Of a DNA stretch of 64,000 bases, positions 35,776 through 45,780 are shown one piece after another. Below the pieces are notes generated by a model, which had not been told where the DNA came from, did not search any database, and was given only the letters and a program-made list of their open reading frames with translations. Position 1 is the stretch's first letter. The number at the start of each line of letters is the position of its first letter. A program made the position numbers and the translations under genes. The stretch lies in assembly GCF_902141855.1 (NCBI RefSeq), contig NZ_CABFVH010000005.1, forward strand, positions 1-64,000, read 5' to 3'. Source of the DNA: Methylobacterium dankookense (GTDB lineage Bacteria; Pseudomonadota; Alphaproteobacteria; Rhizobiales; Beijerinckiaceae).

Positions 35776-38373
35776 ATGACGAATCCGAACCCGACCGCGC
35801 CCGAGCGCTACAACGCCAAGGATGCCGAGCCGCGCTGGCAGGAGGCCTGGGCGCAGGCGAAGATCTTCGAGACGCCGAACGACGACGGCCGCCCGAAATA
35901 CTACGTGCTGGAGATGTTCCCCTATCCGTCGGGGCGCATCCATATGGGCCACGTGCGCAACTACGCGATGGGCGACGTGGTGGCCCGCTACAGGCGCGCC
36001 CGGGGCTTCAACGTGCTCCACCCGATGGGCTGGGACGCCTTCGGCCTGCCGGCCGAGAACGCAGCCATGGAGCGCAAGGTCAACCCGCGCGACTGGACCT
36101 ACGCCAACATCGCCGCCATGCGCGGCCAGCTCCAGGCCATGGGCCTGTCGCTCGACTGGAGCCGCGAGATCGCGACCTGCGACCCGGCTTATTACAAGCA
36201 CCAGCAGCGCATGTTCCTGGACTTCCTGGAGAAGGGCCTCGTCACGCGCCGCACCGCCAAGGTGAACTGGGACCCGGTCGATCACACCGTGCTCGCCAAC
36301 GAGCAGGTCATCGACGGGCGCGGCTGGCGCTCGGGCGCGCTCGTCGAGAGCCGTGAGCTGACCCAGTGGTTCTTCAGGATCACCGACTTCGCCGAGGACC
36401 TGCTCGGGGCGCTGGACGGTCTGGAGCGCTGGCCGGAGAAGGTCCGGCTGATGCAGAAGAACTGGATCGGCAAATCGGAGGGGCTCGAGGTCCGCTTCGC
36501 GCTCTCCCGCGCCGTCCACGAGCAGGCCGAGGTCAAGGTCTACACCACGCGGCCGGACACCCTGTTCGGCGCGAAGTTCCTGGCGATCGCCGCCGACCAC
36601 CCGCTCGCGGCGGCTCTGGCTGCGGGCAATCCGGCGCTGCAGGGCTTCATCGAGGAGTGCCGCCGCATCGGCACCGCGCAGGAGGCGATCGACACGGCCG
36701 AGAAGCTCGGCTTCGATACCGGGCTGACGGTCCGCCACCCGCTCGACCCGGCCTGGGAGCTGCCGGTCTACGTCGCGAACTTCGTGCTGATGGAATACGG
36801 CACCGGCGCCGTGTTCGGCTGCCCGGCCCACGACCAGCGCGACCTCGACTTCGCCAACAAGTACGGGCTCGGCAACACGCCCGTGGTCTGCCCCGAGGAC
36901 CAGGACCCGGCGAGCTTCGTCATCACCGACACGGCCTATGACGGCGACGGCCGGATGATCAATTCGCGCTTCCTCGACGGGATGAGCGCGCACGAGGCCT
37001 TCGAGGCGGTGGCGAACCGCCTGGAAGGGGAGGTGCTCACCGGCAAGCCGGTGGCGGCGCGCAAGGTGCAGTTCAGGCTTCGCGACTGGGGCGTCTCGCG
37101 CCAGCGCTACTGGGGCTGCCCGATCCCGATCATCCACTGCGAGTCCTGCGGGCCGGTGCCCGTGCCGGTGGCGGACCTGCCGGTGAAGCTGCCCGAGGAG
37201 GTCTCCTTCGACCAGCCCGGCAACCCGCTGGAGCGCGACCACGCCTGGCGCACCGTGCCCTGCCCGCAATGCGGGGCGGCGGCGCGGCGCGAGACCGACA
37301 CCATGGACACCTTCGTCGACTCGTCCTGGTACTTCGCCCGCTTCACAGCGCCCTGGCTCACGGACGCGCCGACCGACCGCAAGGCGGTCGATCACTGGCT
37401 CGCGGTCGATCAATATATCGGCGGCATCGAGCACGCGATCCTGCACCTGCTCTACGCCCGCTTCTTCACCCGGGCGATGCGCGAGACCGGCTGGTCGGGC
37501 GTGGCCGAGCCCTTCGCCGGCCTGTTCACGCAGGGCATGGTCGTCCACGAAACCTACAAGGACGCGAGCGGCGCCTGGGTGCCGCCGGCCGAGATCCGCT
37601 TCGAGAGCGCGGGCGGCGAGCGCAAGGCGTTCCACGTGAAAACCGCGGCGCCCATCGCCATCGGCGCCATCGAGAAGATGTCGAAGTCGAAGAAGAACGT
37701 GGTCGACCCCGACGACATCATCGCCAGCTACGGCGCCGACACCGCGCGCTGGTTCATGCTGTCCGACTCGCCGCCGGAGCGCGACGTGATCTGGACGGAG
37801 GAGGGGGTGCAGGGCGCCGCCCGCTTCGTGCAGCGCGTCTGGCGCCTCGTGAACGCCGCCGCACAGGCCGCGGGCGACGGCGCCGCCGACCTCGCGCTCC
37901 GCAAGGCCGCCCATCGGGCCCTGGCGGGCATCGAGGAGGATGTCGAGCGCCTGCGCTTCAACCGTTGCGTCGCCCAGGTCTATACCCTGGCCAACGCCCT
38001 GGACGAGGCCCTGCGCGGCGGCACGGCCTCGGGCCCGGCCGCGCAGGAGGCCGCCGGCATCCTCGTCCAGCTCATCGCGCCGATGATGCCCCATCTCGCC
38101 GAAGAGAGCTGGCAGGCGCTCGGCCGTCCCGGCCTCGTCGCGCAGGCGCCCTGGCCGCAGGTCGAGCCGACGCTGCTCGTCGAGGACGAGATCACCCTGC
38201 CGGTTCAGATCAACGGCAAGAAGCGCGCGGACGTGACCGTGCCGCGCGACGCAGACGTCAAGGCGGTGGAGGCCGCGACGCTGGCGCTCGAATCCGTGCA
38301 GAAGGTGCTGGAGGGCCGGGCGCCGCGGAAGGTCATCGTGGTGCCGGGCCGGATCGTGAACCTGGTGGTGTGA
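35776..38373 (+). CDS. leuS: Leucyl-tRNA synthetase
   Basis: Charges tRNA-Leu (EC 6.1.1.4). The 865-residue protein has HIGH as HMGH (56-59) in [14 protein letters not shown], the CP1 editing domain (about 225-420, with [20 protein letters not shown]), KMSKS at 634-638 and the anticodon-binding C-terminal domain. The ATG at 35776 is chosen because [20 protein letters not shown] begins the conserved region; upstream codons are not. In many Rhizobiales leuS is followed by lptE and holA; here a repeat and an esterase follow. Confidence 0.97.
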   Translation: MTNPNPTAPERYNAKDAEPRWQEAWAQAKIFETPNDDGRPKYYVLEMFPYPSGRIHMGHVRNYAMGDVVARYRRARGFNVLHPMGWDAFGLPAENAAMERKVNPRDWTYANIAAMRGQLQAMGLSLDWSREIATCDPAYYKHQQRMFLDFLEKGLVTRRTAKVNWDPVDHTVLANEQVIDGRGWRSGALVESRELTQWFFRITDFAEDLLGALDGLERWPEKVRLMQKNWIGKSEGLEVRFALSRAVHEQAEVKVYTTRPDTLFGAKFLAIAADHPLAAALAAGNPALQGFIEECRRIGTAQEAIDTAEKLGFDTGLTVRHPLDPAWELPVYVANFVLMEYGTGAVFGCPAHDQRDLDFANKYGLGNTPVVCPEDQDPASFVITDTAYDGDGRMINSRFLDGMSAHEAFEAVANRLEGEVLTGKPVAARKVQFRLRDWGVSRQRYWGCPIPIIHCESCGPVPVPVADLPVKLPEEVSFDQPGNPLERDHAWRTVPCPQCGAAARRETDTMDTFVDSSWYFARFTAPWLTDAPTDRKAVDHWLAVDQYIGGIEHAILHLLYARFFTRAMRETGWSGVAEPFAGLFTQGMVVHETYKDASGAWVPPAEIRFESAGGERKAFHVKTAAPIAIGAIEKMSKSKKNVVDPDDIIASYGADTARWFMLSDSPPERDVIWTEEGVQGAARFVQRVWRLVNAAAQAAGDGAADLALRKAAHRALAGIEEDVERLRFNRCVAQVYTLANALDEALRGGTASGPAAQEAAGILVQLIAPMMPHLAEESWQALGRPGLVAQAPWPQVEPTLLVEDEITLPVQINGKKRADVTVPRDADVKAVEAATLALESVQKVLEGRAPRKVIVVPGRIVNLVV

Positions 38374-38410
38374 TCGCGCTTCCAGTCGATCGCTTCGGCT
38401 GACAGCGCGT

Positions 38411-38610
38411 CCCCCTCTCCCCGCTGGGCGGGGAGAGGCCTGCCTGCACCTCGTCGTGCAGGCAGGAAGCGGAGGCGTAAGCCGGAGCGGCAGTGAGGGG
38501 GTGATTCCGGAAGAGACTCCATCGGAATCGCCCCCTCACCCTCGGCTGCCGCCTTGTCGCGACGACGACGAGGCCGTCGCGACCCTCTCCCCGCAAGCGG
38601 GGAGAGGGGA
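38411..38610. repeat. Family D composite palindromic repeat
   Basis: Two related stems (CCTCTCCCCGCTGGGCGGGGAGAGG and CCTCTCCCCGCAAGCGGGGAGAGG, each perfect apart from the loop) flank inner stems such as GCCTGCAC-CTCGTC-GTGCAGGC. The unit begins 38 bases after leuS and fills most of the 364-base gap before the esterase gene. This type of repeat is widespread in Rhizobiales. No gene is visible in the gap. Confidence 0.8.
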
Positions 38611-38737
38611 TCCGCGGCAACCTACTCCGATCATCCAGAAGCCGTGTCAGAGCCTGTTTGGCTGCTCGCTTCCGTCCATGCATCCCGCGATGAGGTCGAG
38701 ACCAGGGACGACGGCACGATCCGCTCAAACAGGCTTC

Positions 38738-40000
38738 TCAAGCGGCCCGGCGCGGCTTCAGGCCGTGCTGGGAGAAGAAGTCGAGCATCGCCCGGGAGGC
38801 GTTCGGCCCGCGCGCATCGGTGTAGCTGCCGCGCGGGTCGCCGCCGGACCAGGCATGGCCGGCGCCGCGCACGCGCCAATCCTCCACCAGAACCCGGCCG
38901 TCGGCGTCCTGGTAGCGGGTGCGCGTGAAGGGGTGGCCGGCATCCTCGAAGCGCTCGCGGGTGACGGCGAGGCCGTCCGTGCCCGCCTGGGCCAGGACCT
39001 GATCGGCGTTGCGCACGCTGACGGTGCCGTCCTCGTCGCCGTGGAAGACGATGGTCGGCACGCGCAGGCCCGAGACGGGGGCGCCGAAGCCGGACGGGTC
39101 GGTCGAGCCGGGCGCGCCCACCTGCATCGCCATCAGGGCGGAGGACACGTCGCGGGCGCAGCCCGCCGCGAGCCCGGAATGGATGCCGACCGCGGCGTAG
39201 AGGTCGGGATAGGCGCGGGCGATGTTGGCCGCGGCCGCGCCGCCCGCCGACATGCCGGCGATGTAGACCCGTCCGGAATCGAGACCGTGCTCGGCGACCA
39301 GCGCCCGGGTCAGCCCGGCGATGATCGCCGCCTCGCCGCCCTCGCGGCCCTGGTCGCGCGGCTCGAACCAGTTCCAGCACTTCTGCCCGTTCGCGAGGCG
39401 GGACTGCCCGGGATAGACCACGAAGATCCCCTCGCGCTCGGCGAGCGGGTTCATGCCGGTGCCGGCTGCGAAATCGTCGGGCGACTGGGTGCAGCCGTGC
39501 AGCATCACGACGAGGGGCGCCCGCACCTGCGGCCGGCTCGGGACGAACAGCTTGTAGTCGCGCGTCCCCGCCGCGCAGGTGAACTGGCCCGCGACGAAGT
39601 CGCCGCCCGGGCTGCGCGCCTCGGGCTGCGCGGGCTCCGGCGCACGCTGGACCCCACCGGCCCAGCCCTCCAAACCCTTCAGCACCGGGGCGACCACCGG
39701 CGCGACCCCGCGCCCGAGGCCCCGCACCACGTTGCCGAAGGCGGCGCGCATGCGCTCGGGGCTGAGGGCGGCCTGCGCCGCGGCGAGGCTCTCCGCAGCG
39801 GCGCCGTCGTGCGGATCGACGGTCGCCGCATGGCCGACGGCACGGCCCGGCGCTCCGGCAGGCTCCGGAGGCGCGCCGAGGCCGAACAGGCTGCGCTGGA
39901 TCAGAGCGGTCGATTCGTCGAGCCGCCCGAGGGTGGTGAGACGGGTCGCCTCCATGATGTCGTCGAGGCGCACATGCGTCCGGTTGCCACGTTCGGTCAT
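38738..40000 (-). CDS. PHB-depolymerase-type esterase
   Basis: A 420-residue alpha/beta hydrolase of the PhaZ/LpqC esterase family. Catalytic features are LVVMLHGCTQSPDDF (oxyanion hole), YIAGMSAGGAAAA (nucleophile Ser), a likely Asp in FHGDEDGTVS and the His in GAGHAWSGG. The N-terminal 110 residues are low-similarity linker with no signal peptide, which suggests a cytoplasmic enzyme. The substrate may be PHB oligomers or another ester. A CopG-type gene lies just upstream, in the same direction. Confidence 0.85.
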   Translation of the reverse strand: MTERGNRTHVRLDDIMEATRLTTLGRLDESTALIQRSLFGLGAPPEPAGAPGRAVGHAATVDPHDGAAAESLAAAQAALSPERMRAAFGNVVRGLGRGVAPVVAPVLKGLEGWAGGVQRAPEPAQPEARSPGGDFVAGQFTCAAGTRDYKLFVPSRPQVRAPLVVMLHGCTQSPDDFAAGTGMNPLAEREGIFVVYPGQSRLANGQKCWNWFEPRDQGREGGEAAIIAGLTRALVAEHGLDSGRVYIAGMSAGGAAAANIARAYPDLYAAVGIHSGLAAGCARDVSSALMAMQVGAPGSTDPSGFGAPVSGLRVPTIVFHGDEDGTVSVRNADQVLAQAGTDGLAVTRERFEDAGHPFTRTRYQDADGRVLVEDWRVRGAGHAWSGGDPRGSYTDARGPNASRAMLDFFSQHGLKPRRAA

Positions 40001-40044
40001 GGGTCCTCGCGGGATGTCGTGGAAGGGGCGTAGCGTGGCCGCGG

Positions 40045-40491
40045 TCAGGGCAGCCGGTCGGCCAGGGCGGCCTTCACGGCCGGACTGGCCTGGAGGCTGC
40101 CGAGCACCTCGAGCGAGGCGATGGTGGCCCGGGCGAGCTCGGGCGTGACGTCCGGGGCGATGGTGGCGAGGCCGAGCACGCGGATGTCGAGCATCCGCCC
40201 CTCCGCGCGCGCCGCCTCGAGGGTGTGGCGGTCGATCCGCCGCAGGCCGAGCTCGACGCTGCGCCGCGCAACGGATTGCCGCGTCACCTCGGCATGGCGC
40301 TCGATCTGGTTGCGGATCGCCGTGCGGATGAAGTCGCTGCGGTTGGCGTAGACCCCCTCGGCGACGAGCAGATCCACATGGCCGAGATCGACATGCCCGA
40401 GATTGATCGTGATCTTCTCGCTGTCGAGCGCCCGGCCGGCCGGCCGGGCGAGAGCCGGCAACTCCGGCGCGATGTCGAGCATGCGGTCCAT
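40045..40491 (-). CDS. CopG-like ribbon-helix-helix regulator
   Basis: A 148-residue protein. Residues 24-70 (EKITINLGHVDLGHVDLLVAEGVYANRSDFIRTAIRNQIERH) resemble a CopG/MetJ ribbon-helix-helix with a doubled strand. The rest is helical and unassigned. An inverted repeat GGTGC-ATC-GCACC lies about 60 bases before the start and may be its operator. Upstream of the esterase gene by 44 bases, so likely one operon. Confidence 0.7.
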   Translation of the reverse strand: MDRMLDIAPELPALARPAGRALDSEKITINLGHVDLGHVDLLVAEGVYANRSDFIRTAIRNQIERHAEVTRQSVARRSVELGLRRIDRHTLEAARAEGRMLDIRVLGLATIAPDVTPELARATIASLEVLGSLQASPAVKAALADRLP

Positions 40492-40549
40492 CCCATCACC
40501 ATCCACGGGGATGGATATGGGATTGTCATTGTGCGTTGCAACGGTACTT

Positions 40550-40562
40550 GGTGCATCGCACC
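40550..40562. promoter_or_regulatory. Short inverted repeat upstream of the CopG-like gene
   Basis: GGTGC-ATC-GCACC lies between dnaQ and the CopG-like gene, about 60 bases before its start. It may be an autoregulatory operator; no direct proof. Confidence 0.3.
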
Positions 40563-40586
40563 ATTGCATCACGCCTTCGTGATCGG

Positions 40587-41312
40587 TCAGCCCGGCTCGT
40601 CGGCGCCGATATAGTCGGCCCAGATCGCCTGGCCGCCGAGGCCCGCGCGGAAGGCGTCGTGGCGGGCGCGCTCCGCATCCGTCAGGCGGCTTCGATGCGG
40701 ACGGGCGCGGCGCTCGACCAGGCCCGCCTCGACAACCGCCGCCGTCCGCATCGGTTCTGCGGCCGCGACGCCGAGATCGAACCCGGTCTGCTTGCCGCCG
40801 AGCAGCTCGACATAGACCTCGGCCAGGATCTGCGCGTCGAGGAGCGCCCCGTGCTTCGTGCGCCGGCTGCGGTCGATCCCGTAGCGGTTGCACAGCATGT
40901 CGAGGCTGTTGCCGGCGCCCGGATGCTTCTTGCGCGCCAGGATCAGCGTATCGACCACGTCGCCGAGCACGATCGGCGGGGGCGCGCCCGCCCCGAGCCG
41001 GGCATATTCCATGTTGAGGAAGCCCACGTCGAAGGGCGCGTTGTGGATCACGAGGGTGCCGCCGTCGCAGAAGGCGACGAGGTCGGCGACGATCGCGCCG
41101 AAGGCCGGCTTGTCGGCGAGGAAGGCGTCCGAGAGCCCGTGCACCGCGAAGGCGTCCGGATGCACCGCGCGCTGCGGGTTCACGTAGGCGTGGTAGGTGC
41201 GGCCGGTCTGGACGTGGTTGATCAGCTCGACGCAGCCCACCTCGATGAGCCGGTCGCCGTTCTTGGCGTCGGTGCCGGTGGTCTCGGTGTCGAGGACGAT
41301 CTCGCGCAGCAT
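40587..41312 (-). CDS. dnaQ: DNA polymerase III epsilon subunit (proofreading exonuclease)
   Basis: 3'-5' proofreading exonuclease of the replicative polymerase. The 241-residue protein has Exo I LDTETTG (D8, E10), Exo II VIHNAPFDVGFLN and Exo III HGALLDAQILAEVYVEL. Length and gene order (dnaQ next to coaE, aroE and maf near the origin) match other alphaproteobacteria. It is about 50 bases from coaE. Confidence 0.95.
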   Translation of the reverse strand: MLREIVLDTETTGTDAKNGDRLIEVGCVELINHVQTGRTYHAYVNPQRAVHPDAFAVHGLSDAFLADKPAFGAIVADLVAFCDGGTLVIHNAPFDVGFLNMEYARLGAGAPPPIVLGDVVDTLILARKKHPGAGNSLDMLCNRYGIDRSRRTKHGALLDAQILAEVYVELLGGKQTGFDLGVAAAEPMRTAAVVEAGLVERRARPHRSRLTDAERARHDAFRAGLGGQAIWADYIGADEPG

Positions 41313-41361
41313 GGTTCCAGGTCCCGAAAGCCGGCCGAGCTTATCCGATAACCGGCCCCGG

Positions 41362-41991
41362 TTAACCGGCCTGTTCCCCGCCGATGACGGTCGCGATGAT
41401 CCGGTCCACCTCGGCCTCGGCCGCCGCGAATCCCCGGCTCGTGTCGATCACGAAATCCGCGCGGGCCCGCTTCTCGGCATCCGGCATCTGCTTGGCGAGG
41501 ATCGCGCCGAGGGCGGCCGCGTCCATGCCGGGGCGGGCCAGAACGCGGGCGCGCTGGATCTCGGGCGGGGCGGTGACGACGAGGACCGCGTCGCAGCGGC
41601 CCTCGCCGCCGGTCTCGTAGAGGAGGGGAATGTCGAGGAGGACGAGGGGCGCGTCGCGGTGGCGGGCGAGGAAATCCTGCGCCACCCGGCCCACGAGGGG
41701 GTGGACGATGCGCTCCAGGCGCGCGAGTGCGTCCGGCCGGCCGAGCACGGCGGCGCGCAGGGCCGCACGGTCGACGCTGCCATCCGCCGCCAGCGTGCCC
41801 GGAAAGGCCACCCCGATCGCGGCCGCCGCCGCGCCGCCCGGTCCGTACAGCCGATGCACCGCGGCATCGGCGTCGTGGACCGGTACGGAGCGGGCGGCGA
41901 ACATCGCCGCGGTGGCCGACTTGCCCATGCCGATCGAGCCGGTCAGGCCGAGCACGAAGGGCCGGCCCAGCGGCCGGGGGAGGGTGGTCAT
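41362..41991 (-). CDS. coaE: Dephospho-CoA kinase
   Basis: Phosphorylates dephospho-CoA in the last step of CoA synthesis (EC 2.7.1.24). The 209-residue protein has the P-loop [11 protein letters not shown] and the [11 protein letters not shown] region. The ATG at 41991 overlaps the aroE stop by four bases (ATGA), indicating coupled translation. Confidence 0.95.
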   Translation of the reverse strand: MTTLPRPLGRPFVLGLTGSIGMGKSATAAMFAARSVPVHDADAAVHRLYGPGGAAAAAIGVAFPGTLAADGSVDRAALRAAVLGRPDALARLERIVHPLVGRVAQDFLARHRDAPLVLLDIPLLYETGGEGRCDAVLVVTAPPEIQRARVLARPGMDAAALGAILAKQMPDAEKRARADFVIDTSRGFAAAEAEVDRIIATVIGGEQAG

Positions 41992-42839
41992 CGCCCGGTC
42001 AGGTCCGCCTCGATGCGCGCGCGCAGGGCGGGCGTGACCGCGGGTCGGACCCCGAACCAGGCCGCGAAGCCCGGCACCGCCTGGTGCAGCAGCATGCCGA
42101 GCCCATCGACCGCCGCGAGCCCGCGCGCCCGGGCCTCGCGCAGGAGAGGCGTCTCCAGCGGCGCGTAGACGATGTCGGCCACCGCCGCCCGGGCGGGAAG
42201 GGGGGTGAGATCCACGTCCAGGGCCGGATGCCCGACCATACCGAGCGAGGTGGTGTTCACGAGAAGGCCGGTCTCGGCCAGGAGATCCGGGATCTCGGAC
42301 CACGCGACGGCTTCCGCGATTCCCGGGACCAGGGCCGCGACCGCCGCCGCCCGCTCGGGGCTGCGGTTGGCGACGCGGATGCGCGTCAGGCCGCGCTCGG
42401 CGAGGCCGATGACGACGGCGCGGGCGGCGCCCCCGGCCCCGAGCACCAGGGCGGTGCCGCCCGTCCGCTCCGGCCAGTCGTCACCGAGGCTCTGGTCGAG
42501 ATGGGCGACGAAGCCCGGCGCGTCGGTGTTGTCGCCGAGGATCCGGCCGTCGCCCTCGACGATCAGCGTGTTGACCGCGCCGATCCGCTCCGCGCGCGGC
42601 GTGAGCCGGTGCGCGAGGGCCCGGGCCGCCTCCTTGTGCGGGATGGTGACGTTGCCCCCGGCAAATCCAGAGCTGGCTAATCCGTCTACGAAGCCGGCGA
42701 AATCTGCGGGCGCCACGTCGATGCGCGTGTAGCTGCCGGCGATGCCGTGCTCGGAAAGCCAATGCCCGTGGATCAGCGGCGAGCGCGAATGGGCGATCGG
42801 GTGTCCGACGACGAAGGCGCGTTTCATCGCTTGGCTCAT
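41988..42839 (-). CDS. aroE: Shikimate dehydrogenase
   Basis: Reduces 3-dehydroshikimate to shikimate with NADPH (EC 1.1.1.25). The 283-residue protein has the substrate-binding [19 protein letters not shown], the catalytic lysine in [20 protein letters not shown] and the NADP-binding [13 protein letters not shown]. The start MSQAMKRAF at 42839 overlaps the CDF transporter stop by four bases; MKRAF four codons later is an alternative. Overlaps coaE by four bases at the other end. Confidence 0.95.
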   Translation of the reverse strand: MSQAMKRAFVVGHPIAHSRSPLIHGHWLSEHGIAGSYTRIDVAPADFAGFVDGLASSGFAGGNVTIPHKEAARALAHRLTPRAERIGAVNTLIVEGDGRILGDNTDAPGFVAHLDQSLGDDWPERTGGTALVLGAGGAARAVVIGLAERGLTRIRVANRSPERAAAVAALVPGIAEAVAWSEIPDLLAETGLLVNTTSLGMVGHPALDVDLTPLPARAAVADIVYAPLETPLLREARARGLAAVDGLGMLLHQAVPGFAAWFGVRPAVTPALRARIEADLTGR

Positions 42840-43837
42840 ACGGCGCAGGCTCCGGCGAGGTGGCAGGGCGGTCCGCCCGCCTCCTCGATCTGAACGGTGG
42901 CGTGGACGATGCCGAAGCGGCCGCGCAGCTCCTCCGCCACGGCGATCAGGAAGCGGTTGCCGGGATGGCCCTCCGCCATCACGAGATGGACGGTCAGCGC
43001 CGGCTCGGTGGTGCTCATCGGCCAGATGTGGAGGTCGTGGATCTCCACCACGCCGGGCTGGCCGCGCAGGCAGGCCGCCACCTCCTCCGACGCGATGCCT
43101 GGCGGCACCGCGGCGAGCGACATCGCCACGCTGTCGCGCAGGAGGGCCCAGCTCGCCCAGATGATGAGACCGCCGATGGCGAAGCTGACGAGCGGATCGA
43201 TCCAGTCGAACCCGGTGAGGAGGATGACGAGGCCGGCAAGCACCACCCCGGCCGAGACCGCCGCATCGGCCGCCATGTGCAGGAAGGCGCCGCGGATGTT
43301 GATGTCGCCCTTGGCGCCGGATGCGAAGAGCCAGGCGGTGAAGCCGTTGATCAGGATGCCGATGCCGGCCACCACCATCACCGTGACCCCCGCGACGGGC
43401 TCGGGATGGACGAGGCGCCAGGCCGCCTCCCACAGGATGGCGCCGACGGCGACGAGCAGGAACACGGCGTTGAACAGGGCGGCGAGGATCGAGGAGCCGC
43501 GCAGCCCGTAGGTGAAGCGCGTGCTCGGCCGCCGCCGGACCAGCACCGAGGCCACCCAGGCGACGACGAGCCCGAGCACGTCGGAGAGGTTGTGGCCCGC
43601 ATCGGCCACGAGGGACATGGAATTGCTGGCCCAGCCGTAGCCGGCCTCGACGACGACGAAGGCCGTGTTCAGCAGGATGCCGATCGCGAAGGCCCGGCCG
43701 AACGACGCGGGCGCGTGGACATGGCCGTGGCCGCCGCCATGGCTGTGATGGCTGTGACCGGATCCATGCCCGGCCCCGTGGTCGTCATCATGATCGTGGC
43801 CCGCATGCGCGCGGTGATCGTGCCCGTGATCGTGCAA
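42836..43837 (-). CDS. Cation diffusion facilitator (CzcD/ZitB-like)
   Basis: Proton-driven efflux of Zn2+/Co2+-type cations across the inner membrane. The 333-residue protein has a His-rich N-terminal tail (MHDHGHDHRAHAGHDHDDDH), six predicted TMs and the metal-binding ADAGHNLSD and ADAAVSAG motifs, followed by a C-terminal cytoplasmic domain. A TTG start at 43837, preceded by AAAGGA, is the only start just after maf. It is inserted between maf and aroE and overlaps aroE by four bases. No metal regulator is adjacent. Confidence 0.92.
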   Translation of the reverse strand: MHDHGHDHRAHAGHDHDDDHGAGHGSGHSHHSHGGGHGHVHAPASFGRAFAIGILLNTAFVVVEAGYGWASNSMSLVADAGHNLSDVLGLVVAWVASVLVRRRPSTRFTYGLRGSSILAALFNAVFLLVAVGAILWEAAWRLVHPEPVAGVTVMVVAGIGILINGFTAWLFASGAKGDINIRGAFLHMAADAAVSAGVVLAGLVILLTGFDWIDPLVSFAIGGLIIWASWALLRDSVAMSLAAVPPGIASEEVAACLRGQPGVVEIHDLHIWPMSTTEPALTVHLVMAEGHPGNRFLIAVAEELRGRFGIVHATVQIEEAGGPPCHLAGACAV

Positions 43838-43850
43838 GGCCCGAGTCCTT

Positions 43851-44471
43851 TCAGAACCGAAGCCAGCCGTCGGCGCGCAGCGCCGCCAGGAGCGGCAGCA
43901 GCGGCAGGCCGAGGATGGTGCTGTGCTCGCCCGCGACCGCCGCGAACAGGTGGATGCCGAGCCCTTCGAGCTGGTAGCCGCCGACGCTCGCGCGGAGGCG
44001 GGCCTCGCCGGCGCAGGCGAGATAGGCCGCGATCTGCGCCTCATCGAGGGGCCGCATGGTCAGGCTCGCGGTCTCGACCGCGCCGGCCACGATCTCCGCC
44101 CCGTGCGCCAGGGCGAAGGCCGCGTGCAGGTGATGGGTCCGGCCGGCGAGCCGCGCGATCTGGGCGCCTGCGGTCTCTAGATCGGTCGGCTTGTGGAACA
44201 GGGTGTCGCCGAGCGCCAGCACCTGGTCGGCGCCGACCACGATCCGGTCCGGATGCCGGCGCGCCACGGCCAGGGTCTTCGCCTCGGCGAGCCGACGGGC
44301 GAGCTCCGGCGGCGCCAGCCCGGCGCAGGCGGCCTCGACGGCGCGCTCGTCGACATCCGGCGCCTCGGTCTCGACGGGCAGGCCGGCACCTTCGAGCAGC
44401 AGACGGCGCGTCGGGCTCGTCGAGGCGAGGAGGAGCGGCTTGGGGCCGAGCCAGGGTGAGACCGGATTCAT
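43851..44471 (-). CDS. maf: Maf-family nucleoside triphosphate pyrophosphatase
   Basis: Hydrolyses dTTP/UTP or modified nucleotides, acting in septum control and nucleotide quality control. The 206-residue protein has LLLASTSPTRRLLLEGAGL and VVGADQVLALGDTLFHKP with a Maf-typical acidic network. In alphaproteobacteria it lies near the origin with aroE, coaE and dnaQ. Thirteen bases separate it from the CDF gene. Confidence 0.94.
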   Translation of the reverse strand: MNPVSPWLGPKPLLLASTSPTRRLLLEGAGLPVETEAPDVDERAVEAACAGLAPPELARRLAEAKTLAVARRHPDRIVVGADQVLALGDTLFHKPTDLETAGAQIARLAGRTHHLHAAFALAHGAEIVAGAVETASLTMRPLDEAQIAAYLACAGEARLRASVGGYQLEGLGIHLFAAVAGEHSTILGLPLLPLLAALRADGWLRF

Positions 44472-44664
44472 CGGCCCAGTGTCACGGATCGCGCGCGGCG
44501 GGCAAGCGCGATCGGCACATGGACGAGCCCCGCCGTCCGGAGGGGCGGACGGCGGGGCTGCTGGCGAGGCCGGTACGCGACGTGGCCTCTGTCGGGGAGA
44601 ATGGCAGCCAGCCGTTAGCCAAAGGTCAACGCGGGGCCGCGGATGCGCGGCATCGGCGGGATCG

Positions 44665-45495
44665 TCAGACGGCGATGAATTTCAGCCGGTGGTCGCGGTA
44701 GAGGTCGAGGATCGCGGCGGCCGTCTCCTCGATGGAGCGGCGGGTCACGTCGATGGTCGGCCAGCGGTTGCGGGTGAAGAGGCGGCGCGAGGCGGTGATC
44801 TCGTCGGCCACCGCCTCGCGGTCGACGTAGAGCGTCGACTCGTCGGCGTTGAGGCTGAGCAGCCGGTTCTGGCGGATCTGCACGATGCGCTCGGGGCTCG
44901 CGAACAGGCCGACGATGAGCGGGCGCCGGGTCGCCTCGAGCGCGGGCGGCAGGGGCACGCCGGGGACGAGGGGCAGGTTCGTGGTCTTGAGGCCGCGATT
45001 GGCGAGGTAGATCGAGGTCGGCGTCTTCGAGGTGCGGCTGACCCCGAGCAGGATCACGTCCGCTTCCTCCAGGTCGTCCGGCAGGTTGCCGTCGTCGTGG
45101 GCCAGCGTGAAGTTCATCGCGTCGATGCGCTTGAAGTACTCGGCGTTGAGCATGTGCTGCGCGCCCGGCCGCGCCGTGGTCTGCGCGCCGAGATAGGATT
45201 GCAGCAGGGCGTGGACCGGCTGCAGCACTGACAGGCAGGGCGAGCCGGTCTCGCGGCAGGCGGTCTCCAGCCGCTCGCCGAGGTCGCCGCCGACCAGGGT
45301 GTAGAGCACGAGGCCCGGCGCCGCCTTGATCTCCGAGATCACGCGCTCGAGCTGCGGCCCGGAGCGCACCAGCGGATAGACGTGCTCGATCGCCGAGATG
45401 CCCTCGTACTGGGCGGCGGCCGCGCGGCCCACATTGATCAGCGTCTCGCCGGTGGAATCCGAGACGAGGTGGAGGTGGAAGTAGCTGCGGCTCAT
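44665..45495 (-). CDS. ppsR: Pyruvate, phosphate dikinase regulatory protein (DUF299 kinase/pyrophosphorylase)
   Basis: Bifunctional regulator that phosphorylates and dephosphorylates PPDK or PEP synthase. The 276-residue protein has the P-loop [14 protein letters not shown] and the DUF299 start [14 protein letters not shown]. It lies between maf and the predicted origin, as in other alphaproteobacteria. A 193-base gap to maf shows no gene. Confidence 0.94.
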   Translation of the reverse strand: MSRSYFHLHLVSDSTGETLINVGRAAAAQYEGISAIEHVYPLVRSGPQLERVISEIKAAPGLVLYTLVGGDLGERLETACRETGSPCLSVLQPVHALLQSYLGAQTTARPGAQHMLNAEYFKRIDAMNFTLAHDDGNLPDDLEEADVILLGVSRTSKTPTSIYLANRGLKTTNLPLVPGVPLPPALEATRRPLIVGLFASPERIVQIRQNRLLSLNADESTLYVDREAVADEITASRRLFTRNRWPTIDVTRRSIEETAAAILDLYRDHRLKFIAV

Positions 45496-45534
45496 CCGGG
45501 CGCCTCCGGCCGTGGCGGGGAGGGCGGGGGCCGC

Positions 45535-45543
45535 TTATCCACC
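45535..45543 (+). promoter_or_regulatory. DnaA-box-like site
   Basis: TTATCCACC differs from TTATCCACA by one base. Confidence 0.6.
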
Positions 45544-45567
45544 GGAGCCGTCAGGGGAGTCGATGGA

Positions 45568-45576
45568 TGTGGATAG
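45568..45576 (-). promoter_or_regulatory. DnaA-box-like site
   Basis: The minus strand reads CTATCCACA, one base from TTATCCACA, 25 bases from the first box. Confidence 0.6.
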
Positions 45577-45765
45577 GATGCCCCGCGGCCAGGGTCCAGC
45601 ACGCGAGCGGCCGGATCTCTCGACTCCGCCCTCAACAGGTGCTGCGATGGGACGCACGGAATCCGGGTCCTTGGGAGAATCCGGGACGCACGGGCCCGCG
45701 CGGCCGTGTCGCCACGCCCAAGGCCCTCTGCGGCCTAGCCTATCCGGGACATTAGCGCGAACCTG

Positions 45766-45780
45766 TTAAAGCCCTCTTAA
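45766..45780. promoter_or_regulatory. CtrA box in the predicted origin
   Basis: TTAA-AGCCCTC-TTAA is an exact match to TTAA-N7-TTAA. In Caulobacter, CtrA binds such boxes in the origin to block replication. Confidence 0.7.

Noticed and set aside
35698..38094. Minus-strand 798-codon open frame opposite leuS
   Set aside because: leuS carries HMGH, KMSKS and editing motifs on the other strand; this frame is a high-GC shadow.
44608..44624. TTAG-N7-TCAA as a further CtrA box before ppsR's end
   Set aside because: Two mismatches from the consensus and no promoter role is apparent.
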